Assembly (NCBI GenBank): GCA_002747175.1
Contig: PDTK01000028.1
Coordinates: 1 to 64,000 of the forward strand
Source: Deltaproteobacteria bacterium
Lineage (GTDB): Bacteria; Desulfobacterota; Desulfobacteria; Desulfobacterales; Desulfosarcinaceae
Length of the DNA: 64,000 bases
Direction: 5' to 3'
In this document: positions 56,336-64,000 of the stretch, one piece after another
Position numbering within the stretch: position 1 is the first letter of the stretch
Layout: each line of letters opens with the position of its first letter
The notes under the pieces: model-generated
What the model saw: only the letters and a program-made list of their open reading frames with translations
What the model was told of the DNA's origin: nothing
Databases searched by the model: none
Translations under genes and position numbers: made by a program

Positions 56336-56989
56336 ATGATGATTTCAAAACCAATCTACCGCAATACCGGCCTGCTGACATTACTGCTGATATTTTTCTG
56401 GGCTGCCACCTGCCACGCCGGTGATCAGGTCCGTGTGCAATGGGTTGCCGACGGCGATACGATTGTGCTCACCGATGGCAGACATGTTCGTTACATCGGC
56501 ATCGATACGCCGGAAATCGATTCCGATAGCCGGCGTGCCCAACCCATGGGATACGAGGCCCGGGCCATCAACCGCAGCCTCGTGGAAGGCAAACGGCTGC
56601 GTCTGACCTACGACGAGGAAAGAAAAGACCGCTATGGCCGCACCCTGGCCTATGTCTATCTCCCCGATGGTACGCTGGTCAATGCCGAGCTGGTCAAACG
56701 CGGCGCCGCCTTTGTCCTTTACCGGCATCCGAACACCAGCAAGGCACGGCTCCTGCTGGATGCCCAGCGCGAAGCCATGCAAAAGGGCAGGGGAATCTGG
56801 CGCTGGGTTGACCGCCAGGCAACGCCGGTGAACGGGTTCAGGGGGAATCGGCGATCCATGCGATTTCATGCCCACGACTGCCCCAACGCGCACACCATTT
56901 CACCCAAAAACCGCATCCACCTCAAAAACCGATGGGAAGCCTTCTGGCAGGGATACGCCCCGGCCAGGCAGTGTCTTCCGTTCCCTTAA
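56336..56989 (+). CDS. Secreted thermonuclease-like (SNase) nuclease
   Basis: A 217-residue protein with a signal peptide ending ATCHAG. The staphylococcal nuclease fold is intact: VADGDTIVLTDG, RYIGIDTPEID (metal and Arg), then EERKDRYGRTLAYVY with the catalytic Glu and Arg. A C-terminal segment (FHAHDCPNAHTISPKNRI, GYAPARQC) resembles the Ada-type zinc module but lacks one of the usual Cys. It is likely a periplasmic or extracellular nuclease for DNA and RNA. ATG 56336 has AGGA upstream. Confidence 0.85.
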   Translation: MMISKPIYRNTGLLTLLLIFFWAATCHAGDQVRVQWVADGDTIVLTDGRHVRYIGIDTPEIDSDSRRAQPMGYEARAINRSLVEGKRLRLTYDEERKDRYGRTLAYVYLPDGTLVNAELVKRGAAFVLYRHPNTSKARLLLDAQREAMQKGRGIWRWVDRQATPVNGFRGNRRSMRFHAHDCPNAHTISPKNRIHLKNRWEAFWQGYAPARQCLPFP

Positions 56990-57028
56990 AAAACTTTTTA
57001 TAGGTAGAAGAAATCATACAAAATAAAA

Positions 57029-57055
57029 AAGGAAGGCCGAAGCCCTCCTTTTTTT
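57029..57055 (+). terminator. Rho-independent terminator after the nuclease
   Basis: AAGGAAGGC CGAA GCCCTCCTT is a stem-loop followed by a run of seven or more T. Confidence 0.8.
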
Positions 57056-57060
57056 CACAG

Positions 57061-57084
57061 AAATTGAGGGCCCGCCCTCAATTT
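57061..57084. terminator. Bidirectional hairpin at the EF-G-like gene end
   Basis: AAATTGAGGG CCCG CCCTCAATTT is a perfect 10-bp stem flanked by T-rich tails, directly next to the stop of the minus-strand EF-G-like gene. Confidence 0.65.
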
Positions 57085-59151
57085 TTATTCTTCTTCCTCG
57101 GCCTTGATCGTTTCGATCACCTTGTTGGCAATCTGGGCCGGGACTTCGTCGTAACGCAGAAATTCCATGGTGTACATGCCCCGTCCACCGGTCATGGAGC
57201 GCAGGTCCGGCGCATAGGTCTGGAATTCAGCCAGGGGCACCTCGGCGTTGATCACCTGGTTTTTGCCGGCAGAGTCCATTCCCAGCACGCGTCCACGGCG
57301 GCTGTTCATATCACCCATGATATCACCCATATATTCGTCCGGTGTGGTTACGGTAACCTTCATGACCGGCTCCAGCAGTACCGGTTTGGCCTCCTCACAA
57401 GCCTTTTTATAGGCCAGAGAGCCGGCTACCTTGAACGCCATTTCCGAAGAGTCCACGGCATGGTAGCTACCGAAATCCACCGTGGCCCTAAAGTCCACGC
57501 AGGGAGCTCCGATCAAAGGACCTTTCTGGCAGGCTTCGACGATACCTTTCTCGACCGCCGGGATGTACTGTTTGGGGATAACGCCGCCTACGATGGCGTC
57601 CACGAACTCGAATCCACTTCCTCGGGGAAGCGGTTCCATGACAATCCAGCAGTCACCGTATTGTCCATGCCCGCCGGATTGTTTTTTGTGTTTTCCCTGA
57701 ACACGGACTTTCTTCTTGATGGTTTCGCGGTAGGGAATTTTAGGTGTATTGAGCAGCACCTCCACATTGAACTTGCGTTTGAGTTTCTCGATGGTGCTCT
57801 CTATGTGCACCTGGCCCAGACCGGACAGCAGAATTTCCTTGGTCTCCGCGTTCCGTTCAAGTTTCAAGGCCGTATCTTCTTCGGTGATTTTTGTCAGGGA
57901 AATATAGATCTTGTCCTCATCACCGGTGGCTTTGGATTCCAATGCGAATGAGATCAGCGTGGGCATGGGCTCGGCGCAGGAGAACTGAATCTTGGCATTG
58001 TCATCGCACAGGGTGTCGCCGGTTTTGGTCTCTTTGAGCTTGGCCACGGCCACAATGGAACCGGGTCCGGCTTCCGTAGCCGGTTTCTGCTCCTTACCGG
58101 TAATGGTCAGCAATTGGTTGAAGCGTTCTTTGACACCCTGGGTGGTGTTGTAGAAGTTGCCGTCACCGCTCAATTTGCCCGAAACGACCTTAAACAGTGT
58201 CAGACGTCCGGCGTAGGGGTCCGCCACGGTTTTGAAGACAAAAGCGGAAAAGGGCGCGTCCGGATCAAAAGCGCGTTCGGCGGCCTCGTCGTTTTTCGGA
58301 TCGACACCCTGTTTGGGAGGAAGTTCCAGAGGCGAAGGCAGACAATCGGTCATGAAATCCATGAGCAGGTCCACGCCGATATTGGCTGTGGCGCTACCGC
58401 ACAGAACCGGCGCAAAGGTTCTCGACAAGATCCCTTTTTTGAGCGTATCGCGAAGCTCCTGGTTGGTAATTTCTTCACCCTCCAGATAGCGTTCGATCAG
58501 TTCGTCATCCGCCTCGGCGATGTTCTCGATCAGGGTTTCACGTTCGCTCTCGGCTGCATCCTGCATATCCGCAGGGATGTCGATGGCTGTGGCATTGCCT
58601 TTATCGTCGTATTGATAAGCCTTCATCGCCAACAGATCGACAATCCCGTTGAAATCGGCCTCCGCGCCAATGGGCAGCTGCACAATGATCGGTTTGGGGG
58701 CCAGGCATTGTACGGCATCGTCTACGGCGCGCATGAAGTCCGCCCGCTCACGATCCAGTTTATTGACGAATATCGCGCAGGGCAGCCCGTAATCGGCCGC
58801 GAATTCCGCCACCTGCTCGGTTTGCACCTTGACGCCGTCTACGCCGTCTACGAGGATCAGTGCCGTATCGGCCGCCTGCAGACACAGCTTGGCATCGGAT
58901 ATAAAATTCTGATCGCCCGGCGTATCCACCAGGCTGATGGTATGTTTTTTCCATGGCAACTGGAAAAAACCACTGGAGATACTGGACTGCCGCTTGAGTT
59001 CCTCCGGTTCGAAATCCATCACCGTATTGCCGTCCTCCACACGACCGATGCGAGTGGTCAGGCCGGCTTTGTTGATCATGATTTCAGCAAGTGATGTTTT
59101 TCCCGCTCCGCCATGGGCAACCAGTGCCACATTCCTTAAGGTTTCGTTCAT
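57085..59151 (-). CDS. Elongation factor G-like GTPase
   Basis: A 688-residue translational GTPase of the EF-G fold. G1 is AHGGAGKTSL and G4 is NKLDRE. The switch II motif, DTPGHxDF in canonical EF-G, reads DTPGDQNF, so the catalytic His is absent. Domains III-V are complete (RVQGKHKKQSGGHGQYGDC, MTGGRGMYTME). It is probably an EF-G-like paralogue with slow hydrolysis, and the main fusA would lie elsewhere. It is the last of the minus-strand series that starts with xseA. Confidence 0.88.
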   Translation of the reverse strand: MNETLRNVALVAHGGAGKTSLAEIMINKAGLTTRIGRVEDGNTVMDFEPEELKRQSSISSGFFQLPWKKHTISLVDTPGDQNFISDAKLCLQAADTALILVDGVDGVKVQTEQVAEFAADYGLPCAIFVNKLDRERADFMRAVDDAVQCLAPKPIIVQLPIGAEADFNGIVDLLAMKAYQYDDKGNATAIDIPADMQDAAESERETLIENIAEADDELIERYLEGEEITNQELRDTLKKGILSRTFAPVLCGSATANIGVDLLMDFMTDCLPSPLELPPKQGVDPKNDEAAERAFDPDAPFSAFVFKTVADPYAGRLTLFKVVSGKLSGDGNFYNTTQGVKERFNQLLTITGKEQKPATEAGPGSIVAVAKLKETKTGDTLCDDNAKIQFSCAEPMPTLISFALESKATGDEDKIYISLTKITEEDTALKLERNAETKEILLSGLGQVHIESTIEKLKRKFNVEVLLNTPKIPYRETIKKKVRVQGKHKKQSGGHGQYGDCWIVMEPLPRGSGFEFVDAIVGGVIPKQYIPAVEKGIVEACQKGPLIGAPCVDFRATVDFGSYHAVDSSEMAFKVAGSLAYKKACEEAKPVLLEPVMKVTVTTPDEYMGDIMGDMNSRRGRVLGMDSAGKNQVINAEVPLAEFQTYAPDLRSMTGGRGMYTMEFLRYDEVPAQIANKVIETIKAEEEE

Positions 59152-59242
59152 TTGGCCTACTCAAGCTCCTCTCTCCATTGTATTTTTTGATCATTTGGCA
59201 GAATTTCATCAAAGCCTGCTTTTATAAATCGATGGACGAAAA

Positions 59243-59266
59243 AAATCAAGTTTAAAAACTTGATTT
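59243..59266 (-). terminator. Terminator overlapping the tlyA stop
   Basis: On the minus strand AAATCAAGTT TTTA AACTTGATTT is a perfect 10-bp stem running into seven T. The tlyA stop codon lies inside the loop. Confidence 0.7.
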
Positions 59267-60007
59267 TAAATTGGAATCGGGTTTTCGCAGGAGAATAATG
59301 TATTCCCGGTTGCCCTTGGGTCCCAAAATAGGGGAGGGGACCACCGGCCCACATTGAAGCGAAAGGCCGCTGAAAAACGATTTGAGATCGTCGATGATCT
59401 CTTCATGCAGCGCCGGGTCACGAATCACACCGCCTTTGCCGACCCTGCCTTTGCCGGCTTCAAACTGGGGTTTGATCAATGCCAGGATGATGCCGTCTGA
59501 CTTCAGGAAAGGCAAGGCCGCAGGAAGGACAATCTTCAAGGAAATGAAGGACGTATCGATGGTTATCAAATCTACGGGTTGGGGGATGAGCGCCGGATCC
59601 ATGTGGCGGATGTTGGTCCGTTCGATGACCACCACCCGTTCGTCCTGCCTCAGGGACCAGGCCAGTTGCCCGTACCCGACATCCACGGCAAACACCCGGG
59701 CTGCGCCATTTTGCAACAGACAATCGGTAAAGCCGCCCGTCGAAGCACCCACATCGAGGCAAATCAGTCCGTCGCAGTGGATCGCATTGGCATCTATCGC
59801 GGCTGCCAGTTTCAATCCGCCGCGGCTCACATAGGGCAGATCGTCGCCTTTCAGGCTGATTTCGGCGGTGTCGGGAAATTGGGTGCCCGGTTTGTCACAA
59901 AGAAGCTGATTGACCCGCACCCGGCCGGCCATGATCAATGCTTTGGCACGCTGACGGCTCTGGCAGAGATTGCGTTCGACCAGGAGGGTGTCAATCCGTT
60001 TTTTCAT
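59252..60007 (-). CDS. tlyA: TlyA-family rRNA 2'-O-methyltransferase
   Basis: A 251-residue protein: N-terminal S4 RNA-binding domain (RIDTLLVERNLCQSRQRAKAL), then an FtsJ-like methyltransferase with the SAM motif CLDVGASTGGFTDCLLQNGA, and LIKPQFE later. Known members methylate 16S and 23S rRNA cytidines. GGAG lies eight bases before the ATG. It follows dxs on the same strand, with a repeat in between. Confidence 0.92.
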   Translation of the reverse strand: MKKRIDTLLVERNLCQSRQRAKALIMAGRVRVNQLLCDKPGTQFPDTAEISLKGDDLPYVSRGGLKLAAAIDANAIHCDGLICLDVGASTGGFTDCLLQNGAARVFAVDVGYGQLAWSLRQDERVVVIERTNIRHMDPALIPQPVDLITIDTSFISLKIVLPAALPFLKSDGIILALIKPQFEAGKGRVGKGGVIRDPALHEEIIDDLKSFFSGLSLQCGPVVPSPILGPKGNREYIILLRKPDSNLKSSF

Positions 60008-60042
60008 GGGGCCCGCTCCGTAAGGGTTGAGTACTGAGGGCT

Positions 60043-60116
60043 GAGGCGGGAAACCCGCAAACCATGTACCCCCATTTTCTTGTTTTTTTTGACAGAAACT
60101 GGGGGTAAGGCACTAA
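60043..60116. repeat. Structured repeat downstream of dxs, copy A
   Basis: GCGGGAAACCCGC is a compact hairpin, followed by TACCCCCA ... TGGGGGTA as a second perfect 8-bp stem around TTTTCTTGT and GACAGAAAC. It is a near copy of 62091-62167 in the same orientation. Confidence 0.65.
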
Positions 60117-60120
60117 TGGC

Positions 60121-62052
60121 TCAACTCAGGCGGTATGTATCAGGCCGATTTGTATTTTGCACACCCACCAGGTCACATGCGGCCTGGATGATGCCGGCGG
60201 CATCCATATGGTATTTGGAGCGCAGGGTCTGTTGCGGGCCATGCTCAATGAACATATCCCGAACCCCCAGCCGTACCACCTCCACATTGCGAACGCCCTG
60301 ATCACTGAACATTTCCAGGACCGCACTGCCGAATCCGCCCGGCAGGCTGTTTTCTTCCACGGTAATCACACGGCCGATGCGTTCGGCCAAGGGAATGATC
60401 AGTTCCCGATCCAGCGGTTTAATGAAACGGGCATTGACCACCGTCGCCCGGATGCCGTGATCGGCGGCAAGCAGTGCCTCGGCACAGATCGCCTCACTGA
60501 CCATGCTGCCCACGGCCAAAATCAGCACATCGGCACCATCACTCAGGCGTTCTCCCGTTCCGATGGGAATCAGATTATAGTCGTCATCCATCCGGGCCCC
60601 GCTGCCCCGCCCCCGGGGATACCGCAGCGCAATGGGGCCGTCGTGGGCCAACGCGGTGGCCAGCAGGTGCCGCAACTCGTTCTCGTCCCTGGGCGCCATC
60701 ACGACCATATTGGGGATGGAACGCAGATAGGACAGGTCGAACAAACCATGGTGGGTCGGTCCGTCTTCGCCGACAATCCCTCCCCGATCCAAAGCAAAAA
60801 CCACCGGTAAGCGTTCGATACAAACATCGTGAATGATTTGATCGTAGGCCCGTTGCAGAAAGGTGGAATAGATCGCCACCACCGGTTTGAAACCCTCGGT
60901 GGCCATGCCGGCGGCAAAGGTGACCCCATGCTGTTCGGCGATTCCCACATCGAAGAACCGATCCGGATAGGTCTTGGAGAAGGGGACCAGACCGGTTCCT
61001 TCCGGCATGGCCGCAGTGACGGCGATGATTTTGTCATCGGCCTCGGCCAGCTCGACCATGGATTTACCGAACACCTCGGTGTAGGTGGGGACATTGGTTG
61101 CGGTCTTTCGACAGACGCCGGTGTCCACATCAAAAGAACCCACGCCATGAAAATAGACCGGATTTTGTTCCGCCTGCCGGTACCCCTTACCCTTTTGGGT
61201 AATCACGTGCAACAGTACGGGTTCCCTTATACTTTTGATATTATTTAGGATATCAATAAGATGTGTCAGATTGTGGCCGTCGATGGGTCCAAAATACTCA
61301 AAATTGAACGCCTCAAAGAGCATGCCCGGCGTAACAAAGGTTTTAAAGGATTCCTCGCTGCGTTTGGCCAGTTGATAGACGTTTTCGCCAATGCGGGGCA
61401 GGGATTTGAGGAACTCTCCGAATTCCTTGCGCAGCATCTGGAGTTTGGAGGCCGAGAAAGTGCGGCTGAGCAGGGAGGACAGGGCGCCCACATTGTGTGA
61501 AATGGACATTTCGTTGTCATTGAGAATGACGATCAGGTCCTTGTCCTTGTGGGTGTCACCCGTCTGGTTCAACCCTTCATAGGCAAGTCCGGCGGTCAGG
61601 GAGCCGTCTCCGATCACGGCCACGACCTTGGAAGCATCCTTTTTCAGATGTTTGGCGCAGGCGATTCCCAATCCGGCGGAAATCGAAGTGCTGCTGTGTC
61701 CGGTGGTGAACGCGTCGTATCGGCTTTCACTGCGTTTGGTGAAACCCGACATCCCCCCATGCCGGCGCAAAGTGGTGAATTGCTCACGCCGTCCAGTCAG
61801 CAGTTTGTGGGCATAGGCCTGATGGCCGACATCCCATAAAAGGCGATCATCCGGCGCATTGAATACATAATGCAGGGCGATGGCCAACTCGACCGTGCCG
61901 AGGCTAGATGCCAGATGCCCCCCCGAGGTCGATACCACATCCACGATGGTTTTGCGGATTTCTTTCGCCAGATCGGTCAATTGCGGGCGTTCCAGCGCCT
62001 TCAGGTCGGCGGGTGAATGAATGGTCTTCAAAAGTGATGATGAATCTTGCAA
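60121..62052 (-). CDS. dxs: 1-deoxy-D-xylulose-5-phosphate synthase
   Basis: First enzyme of the MEP pathway: condenses pyruvate and glyceraldehyde 3-phosphate with thiamine diphosphate. [20 protein letters not shown] with its conserved His, then the ThDP motif [15 protein letters not shown] and the GEDGPTHHG segment identify it. TTG 62052 is taken as start, with GGGAG ten bases upstream, giving 643 residues; the ORF extension runs into a repeat. It lies after ispA on the same strand. Confidence 0.96.
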   Translation of the reverse strand: MQDSSSLLKTIHSPADLKALERPQLTDLAKEIRKTIVDVVSTSGGHLASSLGTVELAIALHYVFNAPDDRLLWDVGHQAYAHKLLTGRREQFTTLRRHGGMSGFTKRSESRYDAFTTGHSSTSISAGLGIACAKHLKKDASKVVAVIGDGSLTAGLAYEGLNQTGDTHKDKDLIVILNDNEMSISHNVGALSSLLSRTFSASKLQMLRKEFGEFLKSLPRIGENVYQLAKRSEESFKTFVTPGMLFEAFNFEYFGPIDGHNLTHLIDILNNIKSIREPVLLHVITQKGKGYRQAEQNPVYFHGVGSFDVDTGVCRKTATNVPTYTEVFGKSMVELAEADDKIIAVTAAMPEGTGLVPFSKTYPDRFFDVGIAEQHGVTFAAGMATEGFKPVVAIYSTFLQRAYDQIIHDVCIERLPVVFALDRGGIVGEDGPTHHGLFDLSYLRSIPNMVVMAPRDENELRHLLATALAHDGPIALRYPRGRGSGARMDDDYNLIPIGTGERLSDGADVLILAVGSMVSEAICAEALLAADHGIRATVVNARFIKPLDRELIIPLAERIGRVITVEENSLPGGFGSAVLEMFSDQGVRNVEVVRLGVRDMFIEHGPQQTLRSKYHMDAAGIIQAACDLVGVQNTNRPDTYRLS

Positions 62053-62090
62053 AAGACATGCTCCCTGATAACGTCTGTTAATTATAACTA

Positions 62091-62167
62091 AGGCGGGAAA
62101 CCCGCAACCCATGTACCCCACCCTATTTTCTTGTTTTTTTGACAGAAACTGAGGTGTAATGTACTAA
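62091..62167. repeat. Structured repeat upstream of dxs, copy B
   Basis: Begins AGGCGGGAAACCCGC and shares ATGTACCCC, ATTTTCTTGTTTTTTTGACAG and AAACTG with copy A. The first hairpin is kept, while the second stem is weaker. It lies in the ispA-dxs spacer. Confidence 0.65.
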
Positions 62168-62189
62168 AAAAACAAACGATTCGCTTTTA

Positions 62190-62213
62190 GCCGTTAACGT
62201 GCCGTTTAACGGC
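62190..62213 (-). terminator. Hairpin at the ispA stop
   Basis: GCCGTTAA and TTAACGGC form a perfect 8-bp stem with an 8-nt loop overlapping the ispA stop; a T-run follows about 15 bases further on the minus strand. A partial terminator, since dxs may be expressed by read-through. Confidence 0.45.
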
Positions 62214-63099
62214 GCCTTTCAATAATATACTGTGCGATGGCACGCAAGGGATCCGCCTTGATATCAAATACGTCCAGTTCGCTCAAGGCATCGTCCACCA
62301 GGCGCTGTGCGTAGGCCTCGGCGGCCTCCAGGCCAATAAGTGCCGGATAGGTATTCTTGCCCCGCATCTGATCGGTTCCCACCGCCTTGCCGAGTTTTTG
62401 CGGATCCCCCTTGATGTTGAGGAGGTCATCCGTGACCTGAAACGCCAGGCCGATCTTTCCGGCGTAGGAGAGCAGGGCGTTTTGCGCCGTTTTGGAAGCA
62501 GCGGCAATGATCGCCCCCGATTGTACGGAGATCTCTATCATACGACCGGTTTTCAGCCGGTGCATCGCCTCCAGTTCAGGCATTGGAATCCTTTTCCCTT
62601 CGTAGGCCATGTCCCGCATCTGCCCTTCGATCATACCATTGCAGCCGGCAGCGCAAGCCACGGATCCCAAAGCTTCAAGCCACCGGTGTCGAACGTCGGG
62701 TTCGGATTGCATACCGGCCCTGGAAATGACCTCGAAGGCCAGGGTCAGCAAGGCGTCGCCAGCCAGGATCGCCGTGGGTTCATCAAAACGGACGTGGCAG
62801 GTGGCTTTGCCGCGCCGCGTATCGTCATCATCCATGGCCGGCAGGTCATCGTGAATCAGGGAATAGGTGTGAATCAGTTCCAGCGCGCACGCCATGGGCA
62901 TTACGGATGCGGCGCTGGCACCAACGGTTTCCGCTGCGGCGATGCACAAAACGGGACGCAGCCGCTTCCCACCGGCCATGACGGCGTAGTGCATGGCCCT
63001 GGACAGGGTTGAGGCACAAGCGGAACCGCCCAGATACGAATCAAGTGCTTCCTCCACACGTTTACGACAATCGGCCAGGTAGACCTGCAGGTCGAACAT
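62206..63099 (-). CDS. ispA: Polyprenyl (farnesyl) diphosphate synthase
   Basis: Chain-elongating prenyltransferase, 297 residues. The two Asp-rich Mg-binding motifs are LIHDDLPAMDDDDTRRG and TDDLLNIKGD, with GGKRLRP near the start. The two residues between Asp motif 1 repeats (the PA insertion) fit bacterial FPP/GGPP synthases. ATG 63099 has AGAGGTG just upstream. It lies between xseB and dxs, the usual order in proteobacteria. Confidence 0.94.
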   Translation of the reverse strand: MFDLQVYLADCRKRVEEALDSYLGGSACASTLSRAMHYAVMAGGKRLRPVLCIAAAETVGASAASVMPMACALELIHTYSLIHDDLPAMDDDDTRRGKATCHVRFDEPTAILAGDALLTLAFEVISRAGMQSEPDVRHRWLEALGSVACAAGCNGMIEGQMRDMAYEGKRIPMPELEAMHRLKTGRMIEISVQSGAIIAAASKTAQNALLSYAGKIGLAFQVTDDLLNIKGDPQKLGKAVGTDQMRGKNTYPALIGLEAAEAYAQRLVDDALSELDVFDIKADPLRAIAQYIIERRR

Positions 63100-63139
63100 A
63101 CCACCTCTTTTCATTCAAGATGCGTGCACCATTGCAAAG

Positions 63140-63379
63140 CTAATCACCAATCTCGAAGGGCTGCCGCTCCGGCGCATCGGTCTTGCCGCCCATCATCAGC
63201 GAAACCCGCTGCTCCGCATCCTCCAGCATTTCCGAACAATACTGGGAAAGCTCGATGCCGGATTCGAATTTTTGCAGGGCCTTCTCCAGGGGCAAATCAC
63301 CCGATTCGAGGACCTTGACGATTTTTTCCAGATCATTGATTGCTTTTTCGAAACTCGGTTTGTTTTTCGGTGCCATCAT
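63140..63379 (-). CDS. xseB: Exonuclease VII small subunit
   Basis: A 79-residue helical protein that binds XseA in a multi-subunit nuclease for single-stranded DNA. The family signature FEKAINDLEKIVKVLESGDL and LEKALQKFESGIEL is clear. AAGGGAAA precedes the ATG; this lies at the edge of a repeat that fills the xseA-xseB spacer. Confidence 0.93.
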   Translation of the reverse strand: MMAPKNKPSFEKAINDLEKIVKVLESGDLPLEKALQKFESGIELSQYCSEMLEDAEQRVSLMMGGKTDAPERQPFEIGD

Positions 63380-63387
63380 TTTCCCTT

Positions 63388-63460
63388 AGGCATATGGTTG
63401 ATATTCCGAGGATAAAAATGTTCGCGCAACGCAGGTATCGGGCAAACCGGATGGGCACTA
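63388..63460 (-). repeat. Half copy of the 42.4-kb hairpin element
   Basis: On the minus strand it starts TAGTGCCCATCC and ends CAACCATATGCCT, matching 42384-42466 except for an 11-base deletion and a few changes. It lies directly after the xseA stop. Confidence 0.65.
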
Positions 63461-63461
63461 G

Positions 63462-64000
63462 TTATGCGTTATTGTGTTTTTCCCTTACCCGGACGGTCAG
63501 TCGTCCACGCCCCAGCAGCACTTCAAGAGCCTGGCCGCGTTTCACCCGTTCGGCGCTGCGTACGACCTTTTCTTCCGGGCAGGTTCGCGTGATGCTGTAT
63601 CCCCGCTGTAAAATGGCCATGGGGTTGAGGGCATCCAGCATGGACCGGCTTTTTTCCAATTGGGTGCCGCAATCTGTGATTTTCTTCCTGATCCGACGGG
63701 TCAAATCCCGCTGGGCGATACCAACACGTTCTTTCATGGGCATCAGGTCTTTGCCCGGCCCCATGTGTATCAGCAGGTGACGGTGCATTTGCAGCCGCTC
63801 CCGACGGCGAGACAGGGTTTCTTTGATCCGCGCTGCCAATCGCTGGGACACGTCGTCCAGCCGCAGTCGCATATCCTGCAACCGGCGTTTGGGGTGGACG
63901 ATTCTATCACTTATCGACATTAGTATTTTTCTATTTATATTCAGACTGTTTTGTATTGATTGATAAAGTGATTGATTCAATAAGTCCAGATGTCGTGACA
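63462..64000 (-). CDS. xseA: Exonuclease VII large subunit, 3' part
   Basis: C-terminal 180 or so residues of XseA. The coiled-coil helical region (LDDVSQRLAARIKETLSRRR) and the C-terminal LNPMAILQRGYSITR with a final beta strand are typical. The frame stays open through the right edge of the window (…SRHLDLLNQSLYQ…), so the TTG at 63980 listed in the track is not the true start and the gene is cut by the edge. XseA is the catalytic subunit of exonuclease VII. Confidence 0.9.
   Translation of the reverse strand, partial: SRHLDLLNQSLYQSIQNSLNINRKILMSISDRIVHPKRRLQDMRLRLDDVSQRLAARIKETLSRRRERLQMHRHLLIHMGPGKDLMPMKERVGIAQRDLTRRIRKKITDCGTQLEKSRSMLDALNPMAILQRGYSITRTCPEEKVVRSAERVKRGQALEVLLGRGRLTVRVREKHNNA

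Overview
The window reads as chromosome of a Gram-negative, probably sulfate-reducing delta-proteobacterium (Desulfobacterota, Desulfosarcina/Desulfobacteraceae-like). This is an inference from gene families (MSHA-like pilus, MglA-type GTPase, MEP isoprenoid genes, PhnD-like sensing operon) and from many short palindromic intergenic repeats. No rRNA, tRNA or CRISPR array was recognised. Functions come from motifs in the translations; no database search was possible.

Left part (1-23 kb). After a small AT-rich membrane protein come a chemoreceptor and a minus-strand signalling operon (TolC-like channel, PhnD-like binding protein, HAMP/GAF histidine kinase, receiver-GGDEF-EAL protein). Then follow an MFS permease, two secreted proteins sharing a duplicated cysteine-containing domain (one also has a MopE-type metal motif and a GH114 glycosidase domain), and a membrane-anchored pentapeptide-repeat protein. 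From 16.0 to 18.2 kb lies a decayed patch: two near-identical 95-bp MITE-like repeats flank an amino-acid permease with an N-terminal frameshift, beside an amidase fragment and an IS3-type transposase remnant. A J-domain protein, a NUDIX hydrolase, a second MFS permease and Hsp33 follow.

Middle part (23-41 kb) is a complete-looking MSHA-type pilus locus, almost all on the minus strand: fused PilM-PilN, PilO, PilP/MshK-like, MshL secretin, MshM/ExeA ATPase, MshE ATPase, MshG platform, a membrane-anchored sigma-54 activator, and the major pilin. The pilin has its own -24/-12 promoter with a palindrome about 110 bp upstream. Four minor pilins follow, the last an 862-residue fusion of a MshP-like pilin stem with MshQ-like exterior domains. 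A plus-strand GT-C/TPR protein, a candidate pilin glycosyltransferase, sits inside the locus.

Right part (41-64 kb) is mostly housekeeping: adenylate cyclase, ispF-cysS-uvrB-uvrC, convergent mdh, then a four-gene cluster (TPR-like protein, MglA GTPase, DUF4388/cyclic-nucleotide protein, PilZ) that looks like a motility or polarity control module. purC overlaps a ParB-like gene that precedes a spore-photoproduct-lyase-like radical SAM gene, followed by a secreted nuclease. The minus-strand series xseA (cut by the window edge), xseB, ispA, dxs, tlyA and an EF-G-like GTPase closes the window. Intergenic repeats recur throughout: a long hairpin element at 42.4 kb with partial copies, a 130-bp palindrome after uvrC, paired repeats either side of dxs, and IS66-like end fragments.
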